This document shows, piece by piece, positions 17,692 to 26,242 of a stretch of DNA of 64,000 bases. Both the position numbers and the translations under genes were made by a program. Within the stretch, counting starts at the first letter, position 1, and each line of letters begins with the position of its first letter. A model generated the notes under the pieces. That model saw only the letters and a program-made list of their open reading frames with translations. It ran no database searches and was not told where the DNA came from. The DNA comes from an uncultured Bacteroidales bacterium. Its GTDB lineage: Bacteria; Bacteroidota; Bacteroidia; Bacteroidales; Paludibacteraceae. The stretch covers positions 1-64,000 of the forward strand of contig CACZCR010000005.1 in the NCBI GenBank assembly GCA_902779705.1, given 5' to 3'.

Positions 17692-17725
17692 GCAACCCGG
17701 TTGCGAAAAAAAAGCTGTACTTTTG
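17692..17725 (+). promoter_or_regulatory. Promoter with palindrome for the His-rich TonB receptor
   Basis: TACTTTTG at 17718-17725 fits the TAnnTTTG -7 box, with transcription expected near 17729 and ATG at 17746. A perfect 13-nt palindrome (GCAACC, C, GGTTGC) lies at 17692-17704 where the -33 region should be. TTTG at 17689-17692 is 25 bp from the -7 box, longer than the usual 20. The palindrome is well placed to be an operator. Confidence 0.6.
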
Positions 17726-17745
17726 CAGCAAAATTCAACAAAACA

Positions 17746-20091
17746 ATGAAAAAATTATCGTTCATACTCACACTTCTATCGGTTTCTGTTATTCTAACAG
17801 CTGCCGATATCAAAGGCGTTGTGCTTGACGACGAGGGACGTACCTTGGCCGGCGCTAATGTCTATTGGCTGGGTACGACCATCGGTACCGTCACCGATGC
17901 GGATGGACAGTTTAGCTTGGCTCGCGAGCGTTCCTCCCGTCAGTTGATCACCTCCTATATGGGTTACCGTCCCGATACCACGACCGTATCCGGTTCGCAG
18001 GAGCTGACTATCGTGCTCGTCTCCGATCTGATCCTTGACGAGGTCACCATCACCGAGCGACGTATGTCGGTGCTACGCAACCGGTATGCCGCGTTCGATA
18101 CCCAGACGCTGCAGGCCGAAGAGCTCTGTAAGGCGGCGTGCTGTAACCTGAGCGAAGCGTTCGAGACCAATGCCTCAGTCGATGTGTCTTATGCCGATGC
18201 GGCCACGGGAGCCAAGCAGATCAAACTGCTCGGGTTGAGCGGTACCTATGTTCAGTTGCTCCAGGAGAACACACCCGGTGTACGCGGTTTGGCGCAGAGC
18301 TATGGTATGGAGTATATACCCGGTCCGTGGATGCAGTCTATCCAAGTCAGCAAAGGTACCTCGTCGGTCATCAACGGCTACGAGGCGACCACCGGACAGA
18401 TCAACGTTGAGTTTCTCAAGCCGCAGACCACCTCGCCGCTGGCCGTCAACCTGATGCTCAACTCTGAGCTGCATGCCGAAGCCAACCTCACCGGAGGATG
18501 GCAGATACCGCTGCGCGATGACCATCAGCACGAGGCGGAGCATGAGCACGATGAGCATTGCCATCACCGCTCGCTCTATACCGGCCTTCTGGCGCACTAT
18601 CAGCAGGGATTCATGTCGATGGATGACAACCACGATGGGTTTGTTGAGATGCCCAAGACCCAGAACGCTAACCTCATCAATCGCTGGTTCTACAAGCATG
18701 GCGACTATACTTTCCAAGCTTTCGTGCGCGGCCTGTACGACAGCCGCCGTGGCGGACAGATGGCCGACACGCTTCAACGGCCATACCGTATCGACCTGCG
18801 CACCTATCGTGTTGAGGGATTCGTCAAGAATGGCTATGTCTATGACGACGAGTCGGGGAGTAGTGTAGCTATCATCGCGGCCGCCAGCTACCATAACATG
18901 GCTAACCGTTACGGCTTGCGTCAGTGGGATGCTGCGCAGACCAATGCTTACCTCAATGCCCTATGGCAGGGTAACTTCGAGGGCAAAGGCGAGGTGGACA
19001 ACGACCACCGTCTCAGCGCCGGCCTATCGCTCAACTATGACCGATACGATGAGAATCTGGCGCTGCCTATCTATATGACGACTGATTTCACGCGCTATCA
19101 GCTCGATCGTCAGGAACTGACCGCCGGACTGTTTGCCGAGTATAACTTCAAGTATGACGACCAACTCTCGCTGGTGGCCGGTGTACGTGGCGACTATTCC
19201 ACCCGCTATGGGTTCTTCGTCACGCCGCGTTTGAACGTCCGCTATACGCCATGGGAATGGTGGACCATTCGTGCGTCCGCCGGTCTGGGATACCGTTCGC
19301 CGAACATCATAGCTGACAATGCGTTTATCCTGCCCTCCAGCCGTACACTTCATATGGACACCGATATCGCCCAGGAGCGCGCTGTCAACACCGGTGTATC
19401 GACCACGTTCTATATACCGCTGGGTAAGCGTGAGTTGCAGCTCTCGGCCGAGTACTACTACACCCGGTTTCTCGATGCTACGATCGTTGATCTGGACCAA
19501 GACCCGAATGCCGTACATATATACAGCCTCTCGTCTATACCGCAGGCACAGTCGTTTGCCCACAACGCCCAGATCGAGGCCTCTATCGAAGTGTTGCGCG
19601 GATGGACATGGACGGCCGCTTTTCGTTGGACTGACGTACGCCAGACCACCCTTGATGACCAAGGCGTAGCCCAACTGCGTCTCAAACCGCTGTCTAACCA
19701 GTTTAAGGGGATCATTACGACGTCCTATATCACGCCGCTCAAGAAATGGCAGTTTGACCTCACCGCTCAGTTCAATGGCGGAGGACGTATGCCGGACGGC
19801 TTTGCAGACTACTATATCGACCAACTGGGTTCCAACCAATACTACACCAAAGACGGCACCCTCTACTATAAGTGGTACCCTCAACTGATGGCGCAGATCA
19901 CCAAGTACTGGCGCACATGCAGCCTCTATGTTGGTGCGGAGAACATGACCAACTTCAAGCAGGACCACCCTGTTGTACATGCTGATCAGCCTTACAACCC
20001 GGGCTTCGATGCATCGATGGCATGGGGTCCACTCACCGGATGGAAAGTGTACGTAGGTTTTCGTTGGTCGTTGGATAAGAAGGAAGAGTAG
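17746..20091 (+). CDS. TonB-dependent receptor with His-rich segment, probable metal transporter
   Basis: 781 residues from ATG 17746 (MKKLSFILTLLSVSV...), a signal peptide followed by a carboxypeptidase D-like domain (about 20-95), plug (about 110-225) and beta-barrel ending in an aromatic residue region (YVGFRWSLDKKEE). After the plug, residues 260-274 carry seven His and one Cys in 15 residues. The sequence SVDVSYADAATGAKQIKLLG in the plug is typical of a Bacteroidetes receptor subfamily often found with heavy-metal-binding proteins. Together these suggest uptake of a metal such as copper, zinc, nickel or cobalt; this is inference. The preceding Cys cluster (CKAACCN at 128-134) is also unusual. 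Bat operon diverges upstream. Confidence 0.8.
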   Translation: MKKLSFILTLLSVSVILTAADIKGVVLDDEGRTLAGANVYWLGTTIGTVTDADGQFSLARERSSRQLITSYMGYRPDTTTVSGSQELTIVLVSDLILDEVTITERRMSVLRNRYAAFDTQTLQAEELCKAACCNLSEAFETNASVDVSYADAATGAKQIKLLGLSGTYVQLLQENTPGVRGLAQSYGMEYIPGPWMQSIQVSKGTSSVINGYEATTGQINVEFLKPQTTSPLAVNLMLNSELHAEANLTGGWQIPLRDDHQHEAEHEHDEHCHHRSLYTGLLAHYQQGFMSMDDNHDGFVEMPKTQNANLINRWFYKHGDYTFQAFVRGLYDSRRGGQMADTLQRPYRIDLRTYRVEGFVKNGYVYDDESGSSVAIIAAASYHNMANRYGLRQWDAAQTNAYLNALWQGNFEGKGEVDNDHRLSAGLSLNYDRYDENLALPIYMTTDFTRYQLDRQELTAGLFAEYNFKYDDQLSLVAGVRGDYSTRYGFFVTPRLNVRYTPWEWWTIRASAGLGYRSPNIIADNAFILPSSRTLHMDTDIAQERAVNTGVSTTFYIPLGKRELQLSAEYYYTRFLDATIVDLDQDPNAVHIYSLSSIPQAQSFAHNAQIEASIEVLRGWTWTAAFRWTDVRQTTLDDQGVAQLRLKPLSNQFKGIITTSYITPLKKWQFDLTAQFNGGGRMPDGFADYYIDQLGSNQYYTKDGTLYYKWYPQLMAQITKYWRTCSLYVGAENMTNFKQDHPVVHADQPYNPGFDASMAWGPLTGWKVYVGFRWSLDKKEE

Positions 20092-20120
20092 GGCTTAGCG
20101 GTTACCGGATTAGGGGTTAG
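20092..20120. repeat. GGTTAG-type repeat between convergent genes
   Basis: Contains TTAGCGGTTACCGGATTAG and GGGGTTAGG; part of it is coding for the C-terminal PTPNP end of the opposing exporter gene. Confidence 0.65.
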
Positions 20121-23100
20121 GAGTCGGATCGATGGGATCCGGCTCTTTTCTTTGTCCCTTGCGTACTACCAGTCGGTCAAAGGCTACCAGTACGCCCGGC
20201 AGCACGATCAGTATCAGCAGTACGGCCATTGCTGCGCCGATAGACAGACAGCCTACGATAGCCGATATCGTGATATCGTCCACCAGCAGAGCCATCACAC
20301 CCGGTGCCACGATCATGATCAGACCCGAAGTAGTGATCGTACGAATCGAACCTCTGTAGGCCTCTTTGACGGCGTCGTAGGGCAGCATTGTGCGGCGGCG
20401 CTCCTTATAGTAGTTGGCAAACAGGATACCGTAGTCAATCGTCGCACCCATCAGGATAGCTTGTACGATCAGGTACGCCAGATACAGCATCTCGCCGCGC
20501 ATCAGACCTGCGAAGATCACGTTCACATAGACGGCTGTCATCACGGTAATCACCAGTATCAGCGGCACGATGATCGAGCGGAACGATATAGCCACGATCA
20601 GGAAGATAGCTATGATCGTCAACCAGCTCACCAGGTTCATCTCGTCGCCAAAGCCCATTTTCATCTCGCGGTACATAGGCGACTCGCCGATCATATAGTG
20701 CGGTTTGTCCAGTTTGTCGTTAGCCAGTTGGTCGATCTTGTCCAATGATGCGTAGGTGCGGTCTGACTCGTGCTCCAGATTGGTGAGCATCACCAGTAGT
20801 CCGTGCTTGTCGCTTCTTAGTCGACCCATCTGGGATTGTAGTTGCGGTTTGACTTGACCGATCTGGGCTTTCTGCTCTTGATTGATAAACATCGCCAGAC
20901 GGCTGTCGTTGGCCAGTGTGTCACACAGATAGTCGATCAGCTGCTCCGGTGTTAACTGTTGCTCTACATAGGCTGTGTCGCGCAGACTGCCGTAGTAGAT
21001 ATACAACAGCTCCACTTGCTCCACCGGTATCGGTTTGCCCAGGTACGCAAACTGTGCTGCCATACTCTTGGCGTCGAAGCGCTCCTTGCCGTCCAGCAGC
21101 TCAAACACGCGGTTCATCACTTTCTCCTGCTGTATCTCTTTGGCGGACTTACGTTTGACGTGGGCGATCACCGGTTTGGTCACTTTGACTTTCATCGGTT
21201 TGACCTCTTTGGTCTTCTCCACTACCGGCGCGGCGATGCTGTCCGTCATGGTGCTGTCGTTGTTGGCCAGTTGGGGCGGATCGGCTGTCTCCACGCGTTG
21301 CGGATAAGCGATGGCGTAGATGCTCTGTGTATCCAGACTGAGTCCGAAATCGCTCAGCAGCTTGCTCATCTCGTGACCTGACAATGCAGCGTCTTGGTTG
21401 ACCATGTCCATCAGCTGCACACGCAGCGTCAGGGCTGCCACTTGCTCGTCGCTGACCATAGCGCGCAGTAACTTGCGCTGGAACAGGTCGTCGGTCAGCA
21501 CATGCACATACTCCAGCGGCGACATCGTGGTGTGCTTGCCTTTGGCAAACTTAAACACCATCTTGGTCTGCCCCATGCTCGAGCCCACAAAATCGCTCAG
21601 CTCCTGTTTGCTCATCTGACGGTTGATCATCTGGCGGTTGCTGAACTTGCTTAGCTCGGCTGTCACACTCGACGGTGCGGCTGCGTAGAGCTTAGGCAGG
21701 AAGTCGCATAGCGATATATACTCAGGATGATCTTGCCCGCTCTTAGTGCTGTCGCCTGTGGTGGCGGGTATCAGCTCTTTGGCGCTCTTGTATTTCTTCT
21801 TGGCTTTCTTTGGGGGAGCGATACGCTCTACGGGTTCTTGTTCCTCCTCGGGCGTGGTGTTCTCCTGACGCTGGATGGTCTTGAGTACGGCCAGTTCCTT
21901 GCGCATCTCATCGTCGATAAAGTCCTTGGTCAGCGGGTCATTCAGACAGTAGTCTTCGATAAAGTTCACCATCTCGGGGAAACTCAATCGTATCGTCGTG
22001 TCTCGACGGCTCTGCATGTAATACAGGGTCTTCATCAGCTGCGGGGTGAGCATATCGAGCGGCATTGTGTCGGGCACCATATCACCAAACTCGGTCGTCA
22101 TACTTTTGACATAACGCACCATCTCGGCCGAGCTGTACGGCTGTTGTAGCAGCGTCGGATAGCTTACTACGGCCTCTACGCCGTCCACCTGTTTGAGACT
22201 GTCCGCCAGGGCCAGTACGTGGTTCTCTTCGCCGTTCTCGTAGATCACTACTACCGGGTTGGAGTGGGGGAAGATCTTCTCGATGCGTGACTCACCGTTG
22301 GTGCAGAAGAAGATAGTGGTCTGCTTCGACAGCCAGAACGACAAGCCGAATAGTATCACCGCAAAGGTCGCCAGCGGTATCTTATGGCTGGTGGCAAAAC
22401 GGCCCAGACGGTCGGTAGGCAGCACCGGTGCTTTCTTAACTGTGCTGTTGATACTCTGTCTGAAGAGCATCATCATCGACGGTAAGGCTGTGAATGTACA
22501 TAGCAAGCTGCAAACAACACCCTTCGCCAGTACGATACCCATGTCCATACCAATCTTGAGTCGCATGAAGCACAGCATCAGCAGACCTAAGATGGTTGTG
22601 GCGGCGCTACTCATGATCGATGGCCAAGCACGGCGGATAGCCTTGTTGGCAGCCAGTACGGCATCCTTTTTAGAGGTCTCGTCTTTCTGCTCCTGACGAT
22701 AGCGGTTGATCAGCACGATCGAGTAGTCAAGCGACAGCACCATCTGTAGGATCGAACCGATATAGTTGGTCGTGATGCTCACGCTTGGTAGCAGGGCGTT
22801 GGTGCCCATATTGAGCAGTATAGCCAGGCCGGCGTTGGCCAGAATGATAAACGATTCTACCCACGACTGGGCCATCACCAGCAGGATGATCAGTATCAGC
22901 GCGGCGGCGATTGCTATGACCGAGAACGGCGGCGTAGCACCGTCCTGGCTGGTCTCCACCACCGCATCGTGTCCCAGACGCAGGGCTATCTGCTGTCCCA
23001 GTTTCTTCTGGTCTACCGACTTGGGCACATCCATGTCGTAGAGCGTGTAAACGCTGTCTTCGCTGACCGACATCCGAACGCCTGTCACCTCTTTGGTCGA

Positions 23101-23355
23101 TTTGAGCGAATCGGTGTAGGCGGCACGCTCAGCCGGTGTCAGATCCTTGAACATCGCCTGCACATCGCCTTGCATGTTCGGTATCTCGCCAAACTCACCG
23201 TTCAGTATCTCCAGGCCCTGACTGGTCTGCGAGTCGTCCGGCAGATACTTGGTCATGTCCGAATTGACGTTGATATACGGTATCGCGAACAGGCTTACGA
23301 TAGCAAGCAGCAGTGTCGAATAGAATAATATGTAGTGTGTGCGTTTACGCGTCAT
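20110..23355 (-). CDS. MMPL/RND superfamily exporter
   Basis: 1081 residues from ATG 23355 (MTRKRTHYILFYSTLLL). Upstream in-frame Met codons lie before the promoter, so they cannot be used. Two RND halves are visible, each with one helix, a large periplasmic loop and five more helices (for example VIAIAAALILIILLVMAQSWVESF and LVSWLTIIAIFLIVAISFRS). MMPL-like features include DYSIVLINRYRQE and its counterpart DYGILFANYYKERR. The second periplasmic part is long (about 400-830) and rich in charged helices, longer than in most MMPL proteins. The substrate is unknown; lipids or hydrophobic export is typical. The last 44 bp include the terminator of the opposing receptor gene. Confidence 0.85.
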   Translation of the reverse strand: MTRKRTHYILFYSTLLLAIVSLFAIPYINVNSDMTKYLPDDSQTSQGLEILNGEFGEIPNMQGDVQAMFKDLTPAERAAYTDSLKSTKEVTGVRMSVSEDSVYTLYDMDVPKSVDQKKLGQQIALRLGHDAVVETSQDGATPPFSVIAIAAALILIILLVMAQSWVESFIILANAGLAILLNMGTNALLPSVSITTNYIGSILQMVLSLDYSIVLINRYRQEQKDETSKKDAVLAANKAIRRAWPSIMSSAATTILGLLMLCFMRLKIGMDMGIVLAKGVVCSLLCTFTALPSMMMLFRQSINSTVKKAPVLPTDRLGRFATSHKIPLATFAVILFGLSFWLSKQTTIFFCTNGESRIEKIFPHSNPVVVIYENGEENHVLALADSLKQVDGVEAVVSYPTLLQQPYSSAEMVRYVKSMTTEFGDMVPDTMPLDMLTPQLMKTLYYMQSRRDTTIRLSFPEMVNFIEDYCLNDPLTKDFIDDEMRKELAVLKTIQRQENTTPEEEQEPVERIAPPKKAKKKYKSAKELIPATTGDSTKSGQDHPEYISLCDFLPKLYAAAPSSVTAELSKFSNRQMINRQMSKQELSDFVGSSMGQTKMVFKFAKGKHTTMSPLEYVHVLTDDLFQRKLLRAMVSDEQVAALTLRVQLMDMVNQDAALSGHEMSKLLSDFGLSLDTQSIYAIAYPQRVETADPPQLANNDSTMTDSIAAPVVEKTKEVKPMKVKVTKPVIAHVKRKSAKEIQQEKVMNRVFELLDGKERFDAKSMAAQFAYLGKPIPVEQVELLYIYYGSLRDTAYVEQQLTPEQLIDYLCDTLANDSRLAMFINQEQKAQIGQVKPQLQSQMGRLRSDKHGLLVMLTNLEHESDRTYASLDKIDQLANDKLDKPHYMIGESPMYREMKMGFGDEMNLVSWLTIIAIFLIVAISFRSIIVPLILVITVMTAVYVNVIFAGLMRGEMLYLAYLIVQAILMGATIDYGILFANYYKERRRTMLPYDAVKEAYRGSIRTITTSGLIMIVAPGVMALLVDDITISAIVGCLSIGAAMAVLLILIVLPGVLVAFDRLVVRKGQRKEPDPIDPTPNP
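20121..20153 (+). terminator. Terminator of the TonB receptor inside the exporter gene
   Basis: GAGTCGGATC (20121-20130), loop, GATCCGGCTC (20136-20145) with one wobble, then TTTTCTTT. It lies 30 bp past the receptor stop, inside the C-terminal coding region of the convergent exporter. Confidence 0.75.
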
Positions 23356-23371
23356 AACACAAAAAACCGCG

Positions 23372-23379
23372 CAAAGGTA
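23372..23379 (-). promoter_or_regulatory. -7 box of the MMPL exporter
   Basis: TACCTTTG on the minus strand; start of transcription expected near 23368. The first usable ATG is 23355, leaving a leader of about 13 nt. This fixes the start codon. A CTTG at 23403-23400 sits at the right -33 distance. Confidence 0.7.
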
Positions 23380-23460
23380 CGCTTTTTTTCGCATATATGC
23401 AAGCGCATATGCGTTTTTTTTACAAAATTGCTATTTTTTCATAAAAAAAACACCCCTCTA

Positions 23461-23490
23461 TCAACTTTCAACTTTCCACTTTCCACTTTT
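23461..23490. repeat. Tandem TCAACTT/CCACTTT repeat before rluA
   Basis: Four 7-bp units immediately upstream of the rluA -7 box. Confidence 0.85.
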
Positions 23491-23495
23491 TTTCG

Positions 23496-23503
23496 TACCT
23501 TTG
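23496..23503 (+). promoter_or_regulatory. -7 box of rluA-like gene, nearly leaderless
   Basis: TACCTTTG ends 7 bp before the ATG at 23510. By the usual spacing transcription would start about 3 nt before the start codon. No TTTG is seen at the -33 position, which holds the tandem repeat. Confidence 0.65.
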
Positions 23504-23509
23504 CAGCCG

Positions 23510-24256
23510 ATGACTGTTCTCTACGAAGACAACCATATCATTGCCGTCTCCAAGACCTGCAACGAGATCGTGCAAGGAGACAAGACCGGAGACACACCGC
23601 TGAGCGATATTGTCAAGGCCTATATCAAGGCCAAGTACAACAAGCCCGGCGAGGTCTTCTTGGGTGTGCCCCATCGGCTTGACCGTCCCACCTCGGGCGT
23701 GGTGCTCTTTGCCCGCACCTCCAAAGCCTTGACCCGCCTCAACGAGATGTTCCGCGAAAAGTCATCTTACAGCGTCAGCGGTCCTACAGCGAAGCGGTCC
23801 TACAGCGTTAGCGGTCTTACAGCGAAGCGGTCTATCATTAAGACCTACTGGGCCATCGTTCAAGGCTGTCCCAAGCAGCCCGAAGGGCGGCTGGAGAACT
23901 ACCTCATTCGCAACGAGAAGCTCAACAAGTCTTTTATTGCCAAGCCCGGAGCCAAGGACGCCAAACTGGCGATACTCGACTACCGCGTGTTGGTGAGGGG
24001 AGAGCACTATTCGTTGCTCGAGATCAACCTGCTCACCGGCCGGCATCACCAGATACGATGCCAACTATCCGCCATAGGATGCCCTGTCAAAGGCGACCTC
24101 AAGTATGGTGCCAAGCGCTCCAATCCCGACGGAGGCATCTCGCTCCATGCACGACAAATAGCATTTATTCACCCTGTATCTAAAATACCACTATGCATCA
24201 CAGCTCCCGTTCCTTCCGACTCGCTCTGGCAACAATTTGCTGCCTCTGTACAATAG
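23510..24256 (+). CDS. RluA-family pseudouridine synthase
   Basis: 248 residues from ATG 23510 (MTVLYEDNHIIAVSKTCNE). Isomerises uridine to pseudouridine in rRNA or tRNA. The catalytic motif HRLDRPTSGVVLFA (D58) and the later LLTGRHHQIRCQLS are present, and the protein has no S4 domain. After FREK at 84, about 24 residues (85-108) encoded by a 33-bp tandem duplication interrupt the usual FREKxxxKxYWAxV sequence. The promoter lies so close that the mRNA should be nearly leaderless. Its last 64 bp overlap the start of the next gene. The modified position cannot be told from sequence. Confidence 0.88.
   Translation: MTVLYEDNHIIAVSKTCNEIVQGDKTGDTPLSDIVKAYIKAKYNKPGEVFLGVPHRLDRPTSGVVLFARTSKALTRLNEMFREKSSYSVSGPTAKRSYSVSGLTAKRSIIKTYWAIVQGCPKQPEGRLENYLIRNEKLNKSFIAKPGAKDAKLAILDYRVLVRGEHYSLLEINLLTGRHHQIRCQLSAIGCPVKGDLKYGAKRSNPDGGISLHARQIAFIHPVSKIPLCITAPVPSDSLWQQFAASVQ
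23768..23833 (+). repeat. In-frame 33-bp tandem duplication in rluA
   Basis: Two 33-bp copies, each made of a 17-bp and a 16-bp unit starting TACAGCG and ending AGCGGTC(C/T). They encode SYSVSGPTAKR and SYSVSGLTAKR. Confidence 0.95.
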
Positions 24257-25875
24257 TAGCCAATGGACAAATAACTCAATCGTCACTCCTACCTGCTTTC
24301 CCCGGTGCCGAAGGCTTCGGGCGTTATGCTTCCGGAGGTCGTGGCGGACAGGTGGTCTATGTCACCACGCTGGAGGACGATGCCGAAGGAGCTACGGTGG
24401 GGTCGCTGCGTTGGGCTGTCAAGCAGTATCCTGACGAACCGTTGACGGTCTGCTTTGCCGTGACGGGTGAGATCAGGCTGGTCAAGGACCTGCGTATCAA
24501 CCGACGCAACTACACCCTGGCCGGACAGACAGCGCCGGGTGCAGGTGTGGTCATCACACACAACAAGGTCAACTGCGGCGGATCGCAGAACTTCATCATC
24601 CGCAACCTCCGTTTCCGTATCGGACGCAATGATGTCAACGGTAATATCATCACCCAGAACGCTTTTGGCGCTGAGAACTGCGACACCTATATCATCGACC
24701 ATTGCGAGTTCGGATGGTCCACCGAGGAGAACATGAACACCTACGACTCCCATTTCATCACCGTTCAGTACTGCATCGTCCATGAGGGACTCAACGACTC
24801 CGGACACCCCAAGGGAGCCCGCGGCTACGGATGCCAATGGGGTGGGTCGCCTGCTACGTATCACCACAACCTGCTGGTCAACAACAACAAACGCTCCTGC
24901 CGTTTCAACGGGGCACAGAGCAACGACTACGTCGTCTATCTGGACTATATCAACAATGTCGTCTATAACTACGGCGCGGGATCCAACGGTTGCTATGGAG
25001 GGGAGAACACCGCCAAACTCGCCGAAGGCGAATACAACGGTTTGAACTCTGTGCACGAGTGCAACTTCATCAACAACTACTACAAACCCGGACCCAACAC
25101 CACCTCGTCGGAGAAGCTGTTCTTTATGTCCTCCTATGCCCGCAGCGGTGCTACTTCGTGGGGACCTGCTCAGTGGTACGTCAATGGTAATGTCATGGAG
25201 GGCTACGATGCCATCACGGCCGACAACTGGCTGGCGGTTAAGACCGAACGCTCGGCCTACTATCCGCTCGACACCCTGCGGGTGGACACCCTCATCCGCA
25301 CCCGCACACCATGGTGGCGCTGGACAGCGGACTCTGTCTACGGGCGGTATGACTTCGATGCCTATGCCTATGCTATGGGTGATTTTGAGACGGCCGACCA
25401 AGCCCTGCTTACCGTGCTCGACACGGCAGGCTGCTTCCCGCGCGACCATGTAGCTCTTCGACTGGTCTCCGACACCCGTAACGGCACCTATACCTACACC
25501 GGCTCCAAGGCCAAACGCAAAGGTATCATCGACACCGAGGACGATGCCGAGGGATTCTATGCCTACACACCGATGACAGCGTATAGCGATTTTGATCAGG
25601 ATGGAATGCCCGATTTCTGGGAGGCTGAGAACGGAACCGACCCGCTCAATCCCGACCAGAACACCCTGCACCCGTCAGGCTATACGATGCTGGAAGTCTA
25701 TCTTGACTACGCCATGACCCACCGCGCACCTTTTGATGATGGCTACCAAACAAAGGAGGATGCCCTTGAGCCCGTCTTCAGCCCTGCGCCATCGACCAAG
25801 ATCCTGCGTGATGGCCAACTCCTCATCCTCCGCGACGGCAAGACCTACACCATCACCGGACAAATGGTAGAATGA
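24193..25875 (+). CDS. Secreted pectate-lyase-like right-handed beta-helix protein
   Basis: 560 residues. N-terminal signal peptide (helix ATICCLCTIVANG), then PAFPGAEGFGRYASGGRGG, the typical start of polysaccharide lyase family 1-like proteins, and a parallel beta-helix with NLRFRIGRND, YIIDHCEFGWSTEEN and YHHNLLVNNNKR. A Ca-binding repeat of thrombospondin-3 or dockerin type follows (DFDQDGMPDFWEAENGTDPLNPD). The final 25 residues (ILRDGQLLILRDGKTYTI) share a tail with the LRR protein at the window start. It probably acts on pectin or a similar plant glycan outside the cell. The start lies 64 bp inside rluA; no other in-frame start would keep the signal peptide. Confidence 0.85.
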   Translation: MHHSSRSFRLALATICCLCTIVANGQITQSSLLPAFPGAEGFGRYASGGRGGQVVYVTTLEDDAEGATVGSLRWAVKQYPDEPLTVCFAVTGEIRLVKDLRINRRNYTLAGQTAPGAGVVITHNKVNCGGSQNFIIRNLRFRIGRNDVNGNIITQNAFGAENCDTYIIDHCEFGWSTEENMNTYDSHFITVQYCIVHEGLNDSGHPKGARGYGCQWGGSPATYHHNLLVNNNKRSCRFNGAQSNDYVVYLDYINNVVYNYGAGSNGCYGGENTAKLAEGEYNGLNSVHECNFINNYYKPGPNTTSSEKLFFMSSYARSGATSWGPAQWYVNGNVMEGYDAITADNWLAVKTERSAYYPLDTLRVDTLIRTRTPWWRWTADSVYGRYDFDAYAYAMGDFETADQALLTVLDTAGCFPRDHVALRLVSDTRNGTYTYTGSKAKRKGIIDTEDDAEGFYAYTPMTAYSDFDQDGMPDFWEAENGTDPLNPDQNTLHPSGYTMLEVYLDYAMTHRAPFDDGYQTKEDALEPVFSPAPSTKILRDGQLLILRDGKTYTITGQMVE

Positions 25876-25906
25876 TAGACTAGTTGTTCTTTCTTAGCGT
25901 CTATGC

Positions 25907-25969
25907 GCGCACATCTATGTGCGCTTTCCGTACTTTACATGGGTAGGGCTCAGCGTGCGCCGTTTTTTT
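25907..25969 (+). terminator. Alternative hairpins after the pectate-lyase-like gene
   Basis: GCGCACA (25907-25913) can pair with TGTGCGC (25918-25924) or, as GCGCAC, with GTGCGC at 25955-25960, which is followed by CGTTTTTTT. The second form looks like a terminator with a long loop. Confidence 0.4.
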
Positions 25970-25987
25970 CGCATTTTTCATTTTTTA

Positions 25988-26019
25988 TTTGTAGATATCA
26001 TTTTTTTTCTGTACCTTTG
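25988..26019 (+). promoter_or_regulatory. Consensus promoter of a small RNA
   Basis: TTTG at 25988-25991, exactly 20 bp, then TACCTTTG at 26012-26019. Perfect match to the Bacteroidetes -33/-7 pattern, with no coding frame downstream before a terminator. Confidence 0.8.
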
Positions 26020-26022
26020 CAC

Positions 26023-26095
26023 CCAAATTCGTGGCATACATAAAAGGTTCCTTACTAAACACAGATAATGCGGCCATCAAGCCGCATTATTTTTT
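26023..26095 (+). ncRNA. Probable small RNA of about 70 nt
   Basis: The stretch between a consensus promoter and a strong terminator has no open frame: the only ATG is inside the terminator stem. The terminator stem is 10 bp and perfect (26065-26074 with 26081-26090, loop CATCAA), followed by five or six T. A second consensus promoter for pheS begins only 27 bp beyond, so this transcript is separate from the pheS mRNA. I do not recognise a known family. It may act in trans, or be a premature-termination leader. Confidence 0.6.
26065..26095 (+). terminator. Rho-independent terminator of the small RNA
   Basis: ATAATGCGGC, loop CATCAA, GCCGCATTAT, then TTTTT. Confidence 0.85.
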
Positions 26096-26121
26096 GTGTT
26101 TGCAATAAAAATAGTTTTTTA

Positions 26122-26153
26122 TTTGCGTATGTCATTTTTTTTTCGTAACTTTG
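26122..26153 (+). promoter_or_regulatory. Consensus promoter of pheS
   Basis: TTTG at 26122-26125, 20 bp, TAACTTTG at 26146-26153. Transcription near 26157 gives a leader of about 86 nt. Confidence 0.8.
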
Positions 26154-26211
26154 CGCCCGATTTTGAGTAATTGCGTCCGGAGGCTCTCCGGTTGCGCCCG
26201 ATTTTGAGTAA
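26151..26211 (+). repeat. 20-bp direct repeat flanking a hairpin in the pheS leader
   Basis: TTGCGCCCGATTTTGAGTAA occurs at 26151-26170 and 26192-26211. Between them lies CCGGAG-GCT-CTCCGG (26177-26191), a perfect stem with a triloop. The first copy overlaps the -7 box. Confidence 0.9.
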
Positions 26212-26242
26212 GTGTGCAATAGATTTGCAAGATATTTATATT

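Noticed and set aside
17596..17745. Clear promoter for the Bat operon
   Set aside because: No CAAAnnTA (minus-strand TAnnTTTG) found in this gap.
25876..26242. tRNA gene or Phe leader peptide upstream of pheS
   Set aside because: No cloverleaf with CCA-like acceptor and T-loop seen, and no short frame with Phe codons.
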